Source: Desulfobacter sp. | GTDB taxonomy: Bacteria; Desulfobacterota; Desulfobacteria; Desulfobacterales; Desulfobacteraceae | Length of the DNA: 64,000 nucleotides | Assembly (NCBI GenBank): GCA_028768525.1 | Contig: CP054837.1 | Location: 372,001 to 436,000, forward strand | Reading direction: 5' to 3' | In this document: one piece after another, positions 52,542 to 60,975 of the stretch | Position numbering within the stretch: position 1 is the first letter of the stretch | Layout: every line of letters starts with the position of its first letter | Notes under the pieces: generated by a model | Database searches by the model: none | Told to the model about the DNA's origin: nothing | Seen by the model: the letters and a program-made list of their open reading frames with translations, nothing else | Program-made: the position numbers and the translations under genes

Positions 52542-53297
52542 ATGACACGATTAATAATTGCAGGCGTGATTCTGCTGGCATTTGTCTTTGGATCCGGTCT
52601 CCATGCCGACGCCGCCAAAACCGATATCATTCCAACGTCTGAAGGAAGGTTGAAAATCACTTTAGTCGGCCACGGCAGCCTCATCTTCGAATACGGCGGA
52701 AAAACAATCCATGTCGACCCATGGACCAAGATGGGGGATTATAACTCACTGCCCAAAGCAGACCTTGTCCTGGTTACCCATCACCACAGGGACCATCTGG
52801 ACCCTGCTGCCTTGGACATCATCAGAAAAGACAATACCATTGTTGTCATGACCCCAAAATGCGCCCGGCAGATGGAAGTGGGAAACGGGCCACCGCCCGT
52901 CCTGATGGCCAACGGGGATAAAAAAAAACTGGCCGGCTTTTCCATTGAGGCCATCCCCGCATACAACCGGGTCCACAAACGGGACAACGGCGAACCCTTT
53001 CATCCCAAAGGCGAGGGCAACGGCTATATCATCACCTTCGGGGATAAACGCATCTATGTGGCCGGAGATACCGAAAACACTCCGGAGATGAAAGCATTGA
53101 AAGGCATTGATGCGGCCTTTATTCCCATGAACCTGCCCTATACCATGGATTCTGAAATGGCCGCCGATGCCGCCAAAGCGTTCAAACCCAGGTTGCTCTA
53201 CCCCTACCACACCAGAAGCAAGGAAGCCGACCAGGTGCCCGGCTTCATAAAATTGATGAGGGGGATTGAGGGGGTTGAAATCAGGGATTTGAATTAA
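52542..53297 (+). CDS. Exported UlaG-like metallo-beta-lactamase-fold protein
   Basis: A 251-residue protein with a signal peptide (hydrophobic 4-20, cleavage near ADA) and a UlaG-type MBL domain: HGSLIFEYGGKTIHVDPW, the zinc motif THHHRDHLD, VAGDTENTPEM and a final His in YPYHTRS. Close relatives are annotated as L-ascorbate-6-phosphate lactonase-like but act on unknown substrates; here export to the periplasm is predicted. GGAGGAG precedes the ATG. Stand-alone gene. Confidence 0.9.
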   Translation: MTRLIIAGVILLAFVFGSGLHADAAKTDIIPTSEGRLKITLVGHGSLIFEYGGKTIHVDPWTKMGDYNSLPKADLVLVTHHHRDHLDPAALDIIRKDNTIVVMTPKCARQMEVGNGPPPVLMANGDKKKLAGFSIEAIPAYNRVHKRDNGEPFHPKGEGNGYIITFGDKRIYVAGDTENTPEMKALKGIDAAFIPMNLPYTMDSEMAADAAKAFKPRLLYPYHTRSKEADQVPGFIKLMRGIEGVEIRDLN

Positions 53298-53569
53298 GGG
53301 ATCAAAGGGCTTTACAATAGCTTTTTATGCTGATATGCCTTAACCGGTTAATTCAAACGATCAGCTAAACCAAAAGGATTTAATACGGATGTTTTTTCAT
53401 CAAATTCTGCCTCCGCCCCCCTGCAACGTCTAAATCGTTCCAGGCAATCATTTCGAGTTAAAACCCGCTCTCCTGAACGGCCTCAGGAAAAAACCAGAAC
53501 TGCGCCCTTCAGCGCCCTGGGCTGAGGATCGCCCATACCGGGGAGCACCAGAACACAGGCGGAATTATT

Positions 53570-54742
53570 ATGAAAAAACACAGCTCGGCCATTGCGCTGA
53601 ACCTGTCGGTATTTATATACATGTTCGGGGTGGGCGTCATCGTCCCCCTGCTTCCCCAGAAAATCATTGACCTTACCGGATCACTGACAACCGTCGGCTG
53701 GCTGGCCTCGGCATTTGCCCTGCCCTTTGTCCTGCTCCAATTTCCCATGGGCCGCCTTTCGGGCCGGTACGGATTCCGGCGCTTTCTTCTGGGCGGCTAT
53801 ATTATCTGCTCCCTTTCAGGCCTTTTTTACGCCTTTTCAGACAGCCGGGAGGCGGTATTCTTCGGGCGGCTGCTCCAGGGAATGGGAGAAGCCCCGTTAT
53901 GGGCACTGGCCCCGGCGCTCCTATCCATGCGCTACCCGGCGGCAAAGGGCAGGGCCATTGGCATTTACAATGCCGCCATTCACATGGGCCTCACCTTGGG
54001 CAGCGGTTTCGGCATTCTGGCAGCAGGATACTGGAAATCCAATGAGTTTTTCCTATTATTTTCCCTCCTGGGTGCGGCGGGCGCTGTCATTGTGCTGTGG
54101 GGAGCCAAAGATCCCCGGATGCCCCGGATCCCCCTGGGCGATGGCGCTGACTGGCGAGGATTAAAAAGGCTGCTGAAACAGCCGGCAGCCATTGCCGTGC
54201 TCAGCGGCATTATCCTGTACGGCGCCGGATACGGCACATCCATTACCGTGCTGCCGGGATTCCTCATCCAGGCTAAAGGGTTTACCCAGGCCCAGGCCGG
54301 ATTCTATTTTTTATTATTTTACACCGGTATCGGCCTCTCCCAAATCATTACCGGCCCCCTATCCGACCGCTGCGGCCGGCGCCGCACCATGGTATGGGGA
54401 CTTTTGATGGCCGCCGCCGGATTCTGGCAGTTTCCGGGCAGGACCGGCTGGATGGTATACCCCTGGCTGTTTCTGGCCAGTGCCGGCCTGGGGGTATTCT
54501 GTGTGGCGGCCCTGGCGTGGCTGAACAATTCAGTGGAGGATGCGCTGAAGGGGACGGTATCCGGGGCGTTTTACCTGTTCTGGGGCATGGGGTATTTTTC
54601 AGGGCCGCTGTTATCCGGCCGCGCCCAGGAAGGCACCGGAGGGCTCACCGGGTTTCAGTTCTTGGCCCTGCTGTTTTTGGTGCAGGCCTTGTCCCAGGTG
54701 GTGATCCGCCGCAGGAAACTGGCCCGGACCCCTTGTAACTAA
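53570..54742 (+). CDS. Major facilitator superfamily transporter
   Basis: A 390-residue permease with 12 predicted helices in two halves. The motif-A-like loops GRLSGRYGFRRFLLGG (after TM2) and GPLSDRCGRRRTMVWG (after TM8) are clear. Closest in style to drug-efflux MFS proteins. It converges with the small-molecule-type cluster at 54775-59084 and could export its product; this is a guess from position. Ribosome-binding site weak. Confidence 0.9.
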   Translation: MKKHSSAIALNLSVFIYMFGVGVIVPLLPQKIIDLTGSLTTVGWLASAFALPFVLLQFPMGRLSGRYGFRRFLLGGYIICSLSGLFYAFSDSREAVFFGRLLQGMGEAPLWALAPALLSMRYPAAKGRAIGIYNAAIHMGLTLGSGFGILAAGYWKSNEFFLLFSLLGAAGAVIVLWGAKDPRMPRIPLGDGADWRGLKRLLKQPAAIAVLSGIILYGAGYGTSITVLPGFLIQAKGFTQAQAGFYFLLFYTGIGLSQIITGPLSDRCGRRRTMVWGLLMAAAGFWQFPGRTGWMVYPWLFLASAGLGVFCVAALAWLNNSVEDALKGTVSGAFYLFWGMGYFSGPLLSGRAQEGTGGLTGFQFLALLFLVQALSQVVIRRRKLARTPCN

Positions 54743-54774
54743 ACCGGACCGCGCTGTATTTGAAACCTGGCAGG

Positions 54775-54969
54775 TCAGGCCGAATGCCAGGTTTCAAAAT
54801 CAGGATCGTTCAGGATTTCGTCGTAGGAGATATCCTCCATCTCTCCCCCGGCATCCCACCGGTTGTCGCACCCGCAGAACTGGCAGAGGTGCGAACAGGG
54901 GGAGAGCAGCGCCCCGCACTCCGCACAGAAATCTATCACCACTCTCTGACGTCTTCTTCTCTTTTTCAT
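54775..54969 (-). CDS. Small zinc-ribbon protein
   Basis: A 64-residue protein: a basic start (MKKRRRRQ), a zinc ribbon with CAEC and CQFC pairs (about 16-35), and an acidic tail (MEDISYDEILNDPDFETW). GAGGCGAG stands before the ATG at 54969. It lies 39 bases after the PLP-decarboxylase gene and closes that minus-strand cluster. Function unknown; the Asp/Glu-aromatic tail resembles the middle of the 52-residue protein at 58926-59084 (FRDSYDEDYSWEDVMDAL). Confidence 0.78.
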   Translation of the reverse strand: MKKRRRRQRVVIDFCAECGALLSPCSHLCQFCGCDNRWDAGGEMEDISYDEILNDPDFETWHSA

Positions 54970-55008
54970 GGATACTCGCCTCAATATAAAACAATGGCGG
55001 ACGGCAGC

Positions 55009-56244
55009 CTAGCCCAGCAGCCGCCCCTTTCCTTCCAATAGGACCACCCGCGGCAGGGGCTTGATGAATTCCTGCCTCAGGCTCCAGGTGTAGGCCCCCT
55101 GGTTGGGAATCATCAGAATGTCCCCTTCATCAACCGCCTCTCCGTGGACGGCATAGCCCCATACGTCGTGGGGGGTGCACAGCGCACCCAGGACATGGCA
55201 GGCCCGCTCGGTGAGAGAGGGCCGGGTTAAATTCAATACCGGGAAATAATCGGTTTCGAACCGTTCCCAGCCCACGGCATTGGTGCCGGCGTCGGTGATC
55301 ACCAGGTCCGGTGCCTTCTGGTCCACCACCCGGATCAGAAGATGCATGGCATCGTTGCAGATCCATCGCCCCGGTTCAAAGCAGATCCGGCAGGTTTTCA
55401 CCGGAAATATCCACTCTTTCACCGCATGGCTGATTTCCCTGGCAAAGGTGTCTATGGATTCGGCCCGGTGGTAATGATGGACCAGTGGCTGGTCCGACAC
55501 CAGCCACTCCCCCTGGGGCGGCCAGTAGCCGCCACCGATGTCCAGAAATTCCAGGGCCTCTATCATTCCGGGAGGTAGGGTCTTCAAGTTCTCTCCCATC
55601 AACCGGATAGCCGCCGCCTGCCGTTCCGGGTTCAGGTTCCATGAAGAGTGGAACTGCAGGCCACAGAAGGTAAGCCCGGCGCATCCATCTATCCGCCGGT
55701 ACATTTCAGGCAGGTCGCCAGCCAATACGCCGAATTTCCGCCAGAGCCCCTGGGGAGTGACATTTACCCGAATACCCACCCTCAGGGGGGGGCTGCAGCC
55801 GGCCCCAAGGGATTGAAGGCGTGCCAACTCTCCGGCACTGTCCAGCAGCAGGGTGACCCGGTGCCGGTTTTCCACGGCCATGCGCAGTTCCTCTTCGGTC
55901 TTGCCCGGGCCGCTGAAAATAATATCCTTTGCCCCCAGTTCCAGGGCAACGGCCAATTCCATGCCGCTGGATACATCCAGGCCGAATCCCTGGGCAAGCA
56001 GGGCGCCGGAAATATAGGGCAGGTTATTGCTCTTCATGGCATAGTAGAACCCTGTTTCGGGCAGGTGCCGGGAAAAGGCGGCCCGGAACCGGTCTGCCTT
56101 TTCACGAAGCACAGCGGGTGCCACCAGGTAAAGGGGGGTGCCATACGCCTCTGCCATATCCATATACAGATCCCGGGAATTGAAAAAATCACGGGCAAGA
56201 TTCTGAACCACGAGTTCAGGCAGAATTTCAGGCATATCGCTCAT
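55009..56244 (-). CDS. PLP-dependent decarboxylase, LysA/ODC fold type III
   Basis: A 411-residue enzyme with an alanine-racemase-type barrel. The PLP Lys is Lys71 (YYAMKSNN), followed by FGLDVSSGMELAVAL. The phosphate-binding GGGY is in LDIGGGYW, and the C-terminal catalytic Cys/Asp are in ALCTPHD and LMIPNQGAYTWS. It belongs to the diaminopimelate/ornithine decarboxylase family, but the specificity helix is not diagnostic. Its ATG overlaps the ATP-grasp stop by 4 bases. In this cluster it probably decarboxylates an amino acid or an ATP-grasp-made conjugate. Confidence 0.88.
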   Translation of the reverse strand: MSDMPEILPELVVQNLARDFFNSRDLYMDMAEAYGTPLYLVAPAVLREKADRFRAAFSRHLPETGFYYAMKSNNLPYISGALLAQGFGLDVSSGMELAVALELGAKDIIFSGPGKTEEELRMAVENRHRVTLLLDSAGELARLQSLGAGCSPPLRVGIRVNVTPQGLWRKFGVLAGDLPEMYRRIDGCAGLTFCGLQFHSSWNLNPERQAAAIRLMGENLKTLPPGMIEALEFLDIGGGYWPPQGEWLVSDQPLVHHYHRAESIDTFAREISHAVKEWIFPVKTCRICFEPGRWICNDAMHLLIRVVDQKAPDLVITDAGTNAVGWERFETDYFPVLNLTRPSLTERACHVLGALCTPHDVWGYAVHGEAVDEGDILMIPNQGAYTWSLRQEFIKPLPRVVLLEGKGRLLG

Positions 56245-57536
56245 TGGTCCATCTCCACCTTCACCCGCAGGCTGATCAGTTTGCTTAAGGTTTCAGGGTA
56301 AGCGGGGTTGTCGGGTAGAAAGGTAATATGCCCCAGCACCCGGCTGTCATAATCATGGGGGGGCATGACCACCTTATGGCCCGGCTGTTTCGAGAGATAT
56401 ATCTCCCGGATCCTCTTGTCACCATTCAGGCCGCTCAGATCAATATTTTTCAGGGTGCCGCCCCGGTCGGCCAGGATTTTCATGGCCACCATGGGCGTGA
56501 ACGCCAGGCTGCCGTTCAGTATCGGTATTTTCCCTTCTGCGGCCGCCACGGCCACATCCAGGGCAAGGCTGATGATATCCAGGTTGCCGGCCTGCTTGAG
56601 CAGGTGAGGCAGGCAGTCGCCCCCCGGCCTCGGGGTCATCTCAATGAGAACAGGCGCCCTGCTCTCTCCCCGGTCCCGGGCCAGGATAAAGTCCGCCATG
56701 CAGATCCCGCTGTGAATCCCCAGGGCGCCGGCAGCCCGGTACATGGTCTGCCTGAGCATATCCATATCCAAATGGGCGGCCGGGTTGGCCACCAGCACAT
56801 AGCCGGCAGTGGTGCCGAAGGGCAGGTGCCGGGGTTTGATCTTTTTGGTGACCCGGATAATCCGGGCCGTGTCCGATCCCATGATAAAGTCACAGCTGTA
56901 CTCCGGCCCGGGGATCATCTCCTCGGCCAGCATCAGATCGGGGCGGCCGGACCTGAACAGGGGATCGGCCGTTCGGGTCTTCAGCTCCTCCTGCACCACG
57001 GAGAATGCAACGGCCACCTCCTGGGGCTGCCGGCATTGGAACACCAGTTCACTGCCGCTGCCCGCAACGGGCTTGAGAACAATCCCGTGGGGGAGACCGG
57101 CCAGAAAGGACTGGGCGTCTTCCACCGCGTTGACAAGGGCCACGGCCGGGCAGTCCACCCCGGCCGCCTGCCAGATCTGCTTGGACAGGTATTTGTCCCT
57201 GGCATTGTCCACCGCCTTTCTGCCCGGGTAAACCAGCCCCAGGCCCCCGGCCAGCTCAGCCGTGAGCCACAGATGCTCGCAGTCGTAACAGGTGATGCCC
57301 GACAGCCTGATATGGTGCCGTTCCAGGTGGCGATCCAGTGCCGCCCGGACCACAGCCGGGTCATTGAGCGGCACCAGAATCTCTTCATGTTTTTCCGGGC
57401 GTTTCTCCGTGGCGGCATGGCGTACGGCAGGGTCGGTGATGAACAGGCACCTTCCCGGTGAGGCCTGCCGGATCCAGTCGATATAGTCGGCGGTGGTGCC
57501 CACCACCAATACCCGTTTATGCAACAGCTTTTTCAT
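56241..57536 (-). CDS. ATP-grasp ligase
   Basis: A 431-residue ATP-grasp protein. It has an N-terminal Rossmann-like domain (KRVLVVGTTADYIDWI), the nucleotide-binding part (ARDKYLSKQIWQAAGVDCPA; GIVLKPVAGSGSELVF; EEMIPGPEYSCDF) and the Mg-binding end (LIEMTPRPGGDCLPHLLK). It would form an amide or ester from a carboxylate with ATP. The start at 57536 (MKKLLHK) has GGGGAA upstream and overlaps the acyltransferase gene by 20 bases. Substrates unknown; the architecture recalls carnosine-synthase/carbamoyl-phosphate-like ligases of biosynthetic clusters. Confidence 0.9.
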   Translation of the reverse strand: MKKLLHKRVLVVGTTADYIDWIRQASPGRCLFITDPAVRHAATEKRPEKHEEILVPLNDPAVVRAALDRHLERHHIRLSGITCYDCEHLWLTAELAGGLGLVYPGRKAVDNARDKYLSKQIWQAAGVDCPAVALVNAVEDAQSFLAGLPHGIVLKPVAGSGSELVFQCRQPQEVAVAFSVVQEELKTRTADPLFRSGRPDLMLAEEMIPGPEYSCDFIMGSDTARIIRVTKKIKPRHLPFGTTAGYVLVANPAAHLDMDMLRQTMYRAAGALGIHSGICMADFILARDRGESRAPVLIEMTPRPGGDCLPHLLKQAGNLDIISLALDVAVAAAEGKIPILNGSLAFTPMVAMKILADRGGTLKNIDLSGLNGDKRIREIYLSKQPGHKVVMPPHDYDSRVLGHITFLPDNPAYPETLSKLISLRVKVEMDQ

Positions 57537-58473
57537 GAAATTCCCCGGCCGCAACGGCGCTGACGTCCATACGGCTCAATTGATACAGGGGACGCTGGGT
57601 AAGGCGGAACCGTGTTTTCCAGTTAAAGTCTCCGCACAGAAAATCCACGCTGTCAAACCGCTTTTCACAGGCCCGGGCCAGATGATGCAGGTTGATCACC
57701 TTGGCGATTCCGGTAAAATCTGGATGGGTGCCGCCGGCCAGCAGGGTATAGGTATTATTGCACACCGCCCCCATATCCACGGCGGCCACCCTGCCACCGG
57801 CCAGCACGGTGGTCACCCTCAGCATGCCGGCATCCCAAAGCAGCCGCCCCAGATACTCAAAGCCTTTGCGGAAGCGGATATCACTAAAGTAGGAGGCGTC
57901 TCCATAATTCTCAAGGTTCAATGCATACATGGATTGAAGATCTTCATATGCGTCAAAGCGGTAGGACAGCCCACAGGATTCGATCCTTCGCAGATCCGCA
58001 GCCAGTTTCCGGCGGGTTTTGCCGGGAAGGGCGGCCCAATAGGCCGGGTAGGAAAACCCGTATCGTCCCGGATAAAACAGGTAGCCGGTTTCATCTTCAG
58101 GCAGGTCCCGCCCGGCTCCCGCACCACCTGCCGGCAGCAGGTAACGCAGATGGACCCGGCCGGGAACGGCCGCCAGCATCTTATCCAGAACCTGGGGAGA
58201 GGCGGCAAAAATGCGGTTCTGTTCGATCCAGGTCTTCCCCTGCCAGGTTTCACCGGGAAAGGCGACGTACTGGCCGGTTTCTGCATTCCAGCACAGGGGC
58301 AGAAACCCAAGGATGGCCTCCCTTTCCTCGGCAACGACAAAGTGCAGGGGCCGTGAAAAGGCCGTGTGAAAGCACTCCCTGACTTCCCAGAAATCAAACA
58401 GCCCCTTTGCCGGCCAATTACGTTCCCAGGCCAGCCGGCAGCTTAACTGATCCTTTAACACACGGATTTTCAT
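57517..58473 (-). CDS. GNAT_6 (FemX/BioF2-like) acyltransferase
   Basis: A 318-residue double-GNAT-like protein. The core is LPGKTRRKLAADLRRIESCGLSYRF followed by GRRLLWDAG-like GRLLWDAGMLRVTTVLAGGRVAAVDMGAV and GTHPDFTGIAKVINLHHL. This is the PF13480 pattern found in peptidoglycan or natural-product acyltransferases. The start is ATG 58473 or the adjacent GTG at 58476, which overlaps the upstream gene's stop. It lies between the AdoMet-decarboxylase-like and ATP-grasp genes, so amide or N-acyl transfer in a small-molecule pathway is likely. Confidence 0.85.
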   Translation of the reverse strand: MKIRVLKDQLSCRLAWERNWPAKGLFDFWEVRECFHTAFSRPLHFVVAEEREAILGFLPLCWNAETGQYVAFPGETWQGKTWIEQNRIFAASPQVLDKMLAAVPGRVHLRYLLPAGGAGAGRDLPEDETGYLFYPGRYGFSYPAYWAALPGKTRRKLAADLRRIESCGLSYRFDAYEDLQSMYALNLENYGDASYFSDIRFRKGFEYLGRLLWDAGMLRVTTVLAGGRVAAVDMGAVCNNTYTLLAGGTHPDFTGIAKVINLHHLARACEKRFDSVDFLCGDFNWKTRFRLTQRPLYQLSRMDVSAVAAGEFHEKAVA

Positions 58474-58475
58474 CA

Positions 58476-58865
58476 CTAATGCCTGTAGGTCACGCTCAGG
58501 CAGGAGCGGGACCCGTTGAAATAATCCTGGGAAAAACGCCGGACCACTTCTGGATCATAGGGCTTGCAGCTGAACACATCCAGGTATGTGGCGTTGGTCA
58601 GATTGGCAAAATGAGCGGAAATCAGGGAAGTTTCAATCAGCTGAACCATTGAAAACCCTTCAACCTTTTCATCTTCTCCAAAATGGACCACCTGGGTCTC
58701 TCCGAACCGTTTCATCTCAATGAGGTCGCACAATTCCCTTACAAAGCATTTTATATATTCGGCATTTCTGATTTTTCCGGGATCGCAGTCATAAATATCA
58801 ATGGCGGATGCAATTCCCCATGCTTCGGGAACGGTATTTAACCGGATGGCAGATGAGGTGTTCAT
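58476..58865 (-). CDS. S-adenosylmethionine decarboxylase-like pyruvoyl enzyme
   Basis: A 129-residue protein of the SpeH size. Ser80 (in LIETSLISAHF), His85 and Cys100 (in LDVFSCKPY) have the same spacing as the catalytic Ser63, His68 and Cys83 of the Thermotoga enzyme (+5, +15). Thr79 replaces the usual Glu before the cleavage Ser. Self-cleavage at Thr79-Ser80 would make the pyruvoyl group. Classical product: decarboxylated AdoMet, an aminopropyl donor. No spermidine synthase is nearby; instead acyltransferase, ATP-grasp and PLP decarboxylase genes follow with overlaps. Confidence 0.85.
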   Translation of the reverse strand: MNTSSAIRLNTVPEAWGIASAIDIYDCDPGKIRNAEYIKCFVRELCDLIEMKRFGETQVVHFGEDEKVEGFSMVQLIETSLISAHFANLTNATYLDVFSCKPYDPEVVRRFSQDYFNGSRSCLSVTYRH

Positions 58866-58925
58866 TTTCTTTTTCTTCTCCTTCTTTAAAGGCAGGGCCG
58901 GGCTGCAAACCAGGGCAGCGACGGG

Positions 58926-59084
58926 CTACCATTCTTTTTTTAATGTATTTTTGTGTTTTCTTTTCTTGTCTTTTCTGCGGAGGCTTAAAGCGTCCATGAC
59001 GTCTTCCCAGGAATAGTCCTCATCGTAGGAATCCCTGAATTTCATCAGATTACGGGTTTTCCGTGAGCAGTGTTTTCGGGTCAT
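58926..59084 (-). CDS. Small basic protein, 52 residues, heads the cluster
   Basis: A small gene with AAGGTG 6 bases before its ATG at 59084. Sequence: basic start (MTRKHCSRKTRNLMK), a central acidic-aromatic segment (FRDSYDEDYSWEDVMDALS, about 16-34) and a Lys/Arg-rich tail. It begins the minus-strand cluster, 60 bases before the AdoMet-decarboxylase-like gene. It could be a regulatory leader peptide, a small accessory protein, or a modified-peptide precursor for the ATP-grasp enzyme. None is established; coding status rests on the good ribosome-binding site, position and codon pattern. Confidence 0.55.
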   Translation of the reverse strand: MTRKHCSRKTRNLMKFRDSYDEDYSWEDVMDALSLRRKDKKRKHKNTLKKEW

Positions 59085-59452
59085 TTCATTCACCTTTGCT
59101 TGTTTTCCTGGTGTTGATTACCGTTTTCGGCAACGGAAAACCTAATAGCATGAGATGTGCCAGGAAACTTCAAAAATGATAAAATTTTTTTCGCATATAT
59201 TATCAGACAGTTACAATAGCCAACCCTCCCAGCCCCAGTTTTCTTCAAATATTTCGGTATTATGTTGCCAAAAGCCCAATCAGATTTCAGTAAAATCTTA
59301 CCGTTTATGTAAATTCCACTTAAATATCAAAATATTATAAGAAGGCGCTCCTGATTTCACTTTTTAATCCTATTGCATTTTTCCATCCGATGGGGCATAA
59401 GAGGACAAAAGATTAAAAAAAACGGTACATAATTACTGAAAAAGGAATCCCC
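59085..59452. other. Divergent intergenic region
   Basis: About 370 A+T-rich bases between the minus-strand cluster and the sigma54 activator; it must hold both promoters. No gene or clear hairpin terminator is visible. T-rich tracts occur around 59160-59190 and 59340-59390. A clear TGGCAC-N5-TTGCA sigma54 site was not seen. Confidence 0.5.
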
Positions 59453-60868
59453 ATGCTTATCCGTATGGCATGTGCCCTCAGGGAAAAAAAACTCCGGGAC
59501 CACCTTGAAACCCATCTGGAAAACGCCGATGTCCAGCTCAAGTTCAGCAGACGCTCAAAAGTATCCTGGCAGGAACTGGTCCGCTCCTGTGCGGATATTT
59601 TCCTGATCAGCAGACCCCTTATCCCAAAACCGGCAGATGCCAGTATGGCCATACTGAACCAGCTCCCGGAAAAACCGATTATTATCGTCCTGCACGACAG
59701 GGATTCCGCCGAGGAAATGGCCAACCTTACGGCGGCCGGCGCAGATGTGGTTCTTTACTCAGGCACCCCGGTTGTCAGCCTCATGGAGGCCATCGAAAGC
59801 ACCCTGGAATCCCGGCGGCAGTTTTATTATGCAGACCGGTTCGACCCCCGGGGCCGTTTCCTGCCCCGGTTGAACGATTTCAAGTCCCAGAGCCGGCACA
59901 TGCAGGTCTTTCTGGAAGAAACCCGCCATGTGGTATCCAGTGATGCGGGGATTCTGCTGCTTGGGGAAACCGGGGTGGGCAAGGAACATCTGTCTCGGGC
60001 CATTCACGCGGAAAGCGATCGTTCCTCGGGCCCCTTTGTGGCGGTGAACATGGCCGCGATCCCGGAGCAGCTCATGGAAAGCGAGCTGTTCGGACATGAA
60101 CAGGGGGCGTTTACCGGGGCTGTCCGGTCCAGGCGCGGAGCCTTTGAAATGGCCCACGGGGGCACCCTTTTCCTGGATGAAATCGGGGAGATGCCCCTGC
60201 TGATGCAATCCAAACTGCTCAGGGTGCTCCAGGATCTCGAATTCACCCCGGTGGGCGGAGAAACCGCTGTCTGGGTGGATGTGAGGATCATTGCCGCCAC
60301 CAACCGGGATCTTGAAAAGGAGATCGAACATGGAAATTTCCGGCGGGACCTGTATTACCGCCTGGGGGTGATCACATTGACCCTGCCCCCCCTGCGTAAC
60401 CGCAAGGAGGATATTCCGGCCATGGCCAATCATTTTCTAAGGATGGTGGCCCAGAAAATAGGCAGGGAGGTGACCCGGATTTCAAAGGATGCCATGGCTG
60501 CCCTTTGCGGCTATTACTGGCCGGGAAATATCCGTGAATTGATGAATGTGATTGAACGGGCTGCCCTGCTCTGCCGGTCCCGGGAAATCACATTGGCGGA
60601 TCTTCCCGGCACCTTCCTCCACACCGGACCGAGTACGTCTGAATTGCCGGACCTGGACCCCGCCACCTGGGAGGGAAAATCCCTGGCAGAAGTCAAGGCG
60701 GCTGTGGTCAGCCTGGTAGAGCGGCGCTACCTTGAAAAGGCCCTGGAACAATCCGGCGGCCGGGTCGGGGAAGCTGCCCGTATAGCCGGAATCCATCCCA
60801 GGGGACTGTACGGAAAGATGAAAAAACTGGGGCTGGACAAATCCGACTTCAAGCAGGACACGGCCTGA
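59453..60868 (+). CDS. Sigma54 activator with degenerate receiver domain
   Basis: A 471-residue protein. The N-terminal ~125 residues have a receiver-like pattern but no phospho-acceptor: the expected Asp strand reads ADIFLISRPLIP. The AAA+ core has Walker A GETGVGKE, the sigma54 loop GAFTGA, Walker B LFLDEIGE and the sensor R region. A Fis-type helix-turn-helix ends it (GRVGEAARIAGIHPRGLYGKM). It activates RpoN promoters but cannot be switched by Asp phosphorylation, so it is probably governed by a partner protein or ligand. It precedes the C39-like, hydrogenase-like and phosphatase genes on the same strand. Confidence 0.92.
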   Translation: MLIRMACALREKKLRDHLETHLENADVQLKFSRRSKVSWQELVRSCADIFLISRPLIPKPADASMAILNQLPEKPIIIVLHDRDSAEEMANLTAAGADVVLYSGTPVVSLMEAIESTLESRRQFYYADRFDPRGRFLPRLNDFKSQSRHMQVFLEETRHVVSSDAGILLLGETGVGKEHLSRAIHAESDRSSGPFVAVNMAAIPEQLMESELFGHEQGAFTGAVRSRRGAFEMAHGGTLFLDEIGEMPLLMQSKLLRVLQDLEFTPVGGETAVWVDVRIIAATNRDLEKEIEHGNFRRDLYYRLGVITLTLPPLRNRKEDIPAMANHFLRMVAQKIGREVTRISKDAMAALCGYYWPGNIRELMNVIERAALLCRSREITLADLPGTFLHTGPSTSELPDLDPATWEGKSLAEVKAAVVSLVERRYLEKALEQSGGRVGEAARIAGIHPRGLYGKMKKLGLDKSDFKQDTA

Positions 60869-60975
60869 TCCGGCAGGCCCGGGCCGGCCCTGGTGCCCTG
60901 GATGTCCAGGTTTGTCTCATCCGGGCAAGCGAGGCAACAAATTGAAACACAACCACCAACCCAAAGGACAAGACC

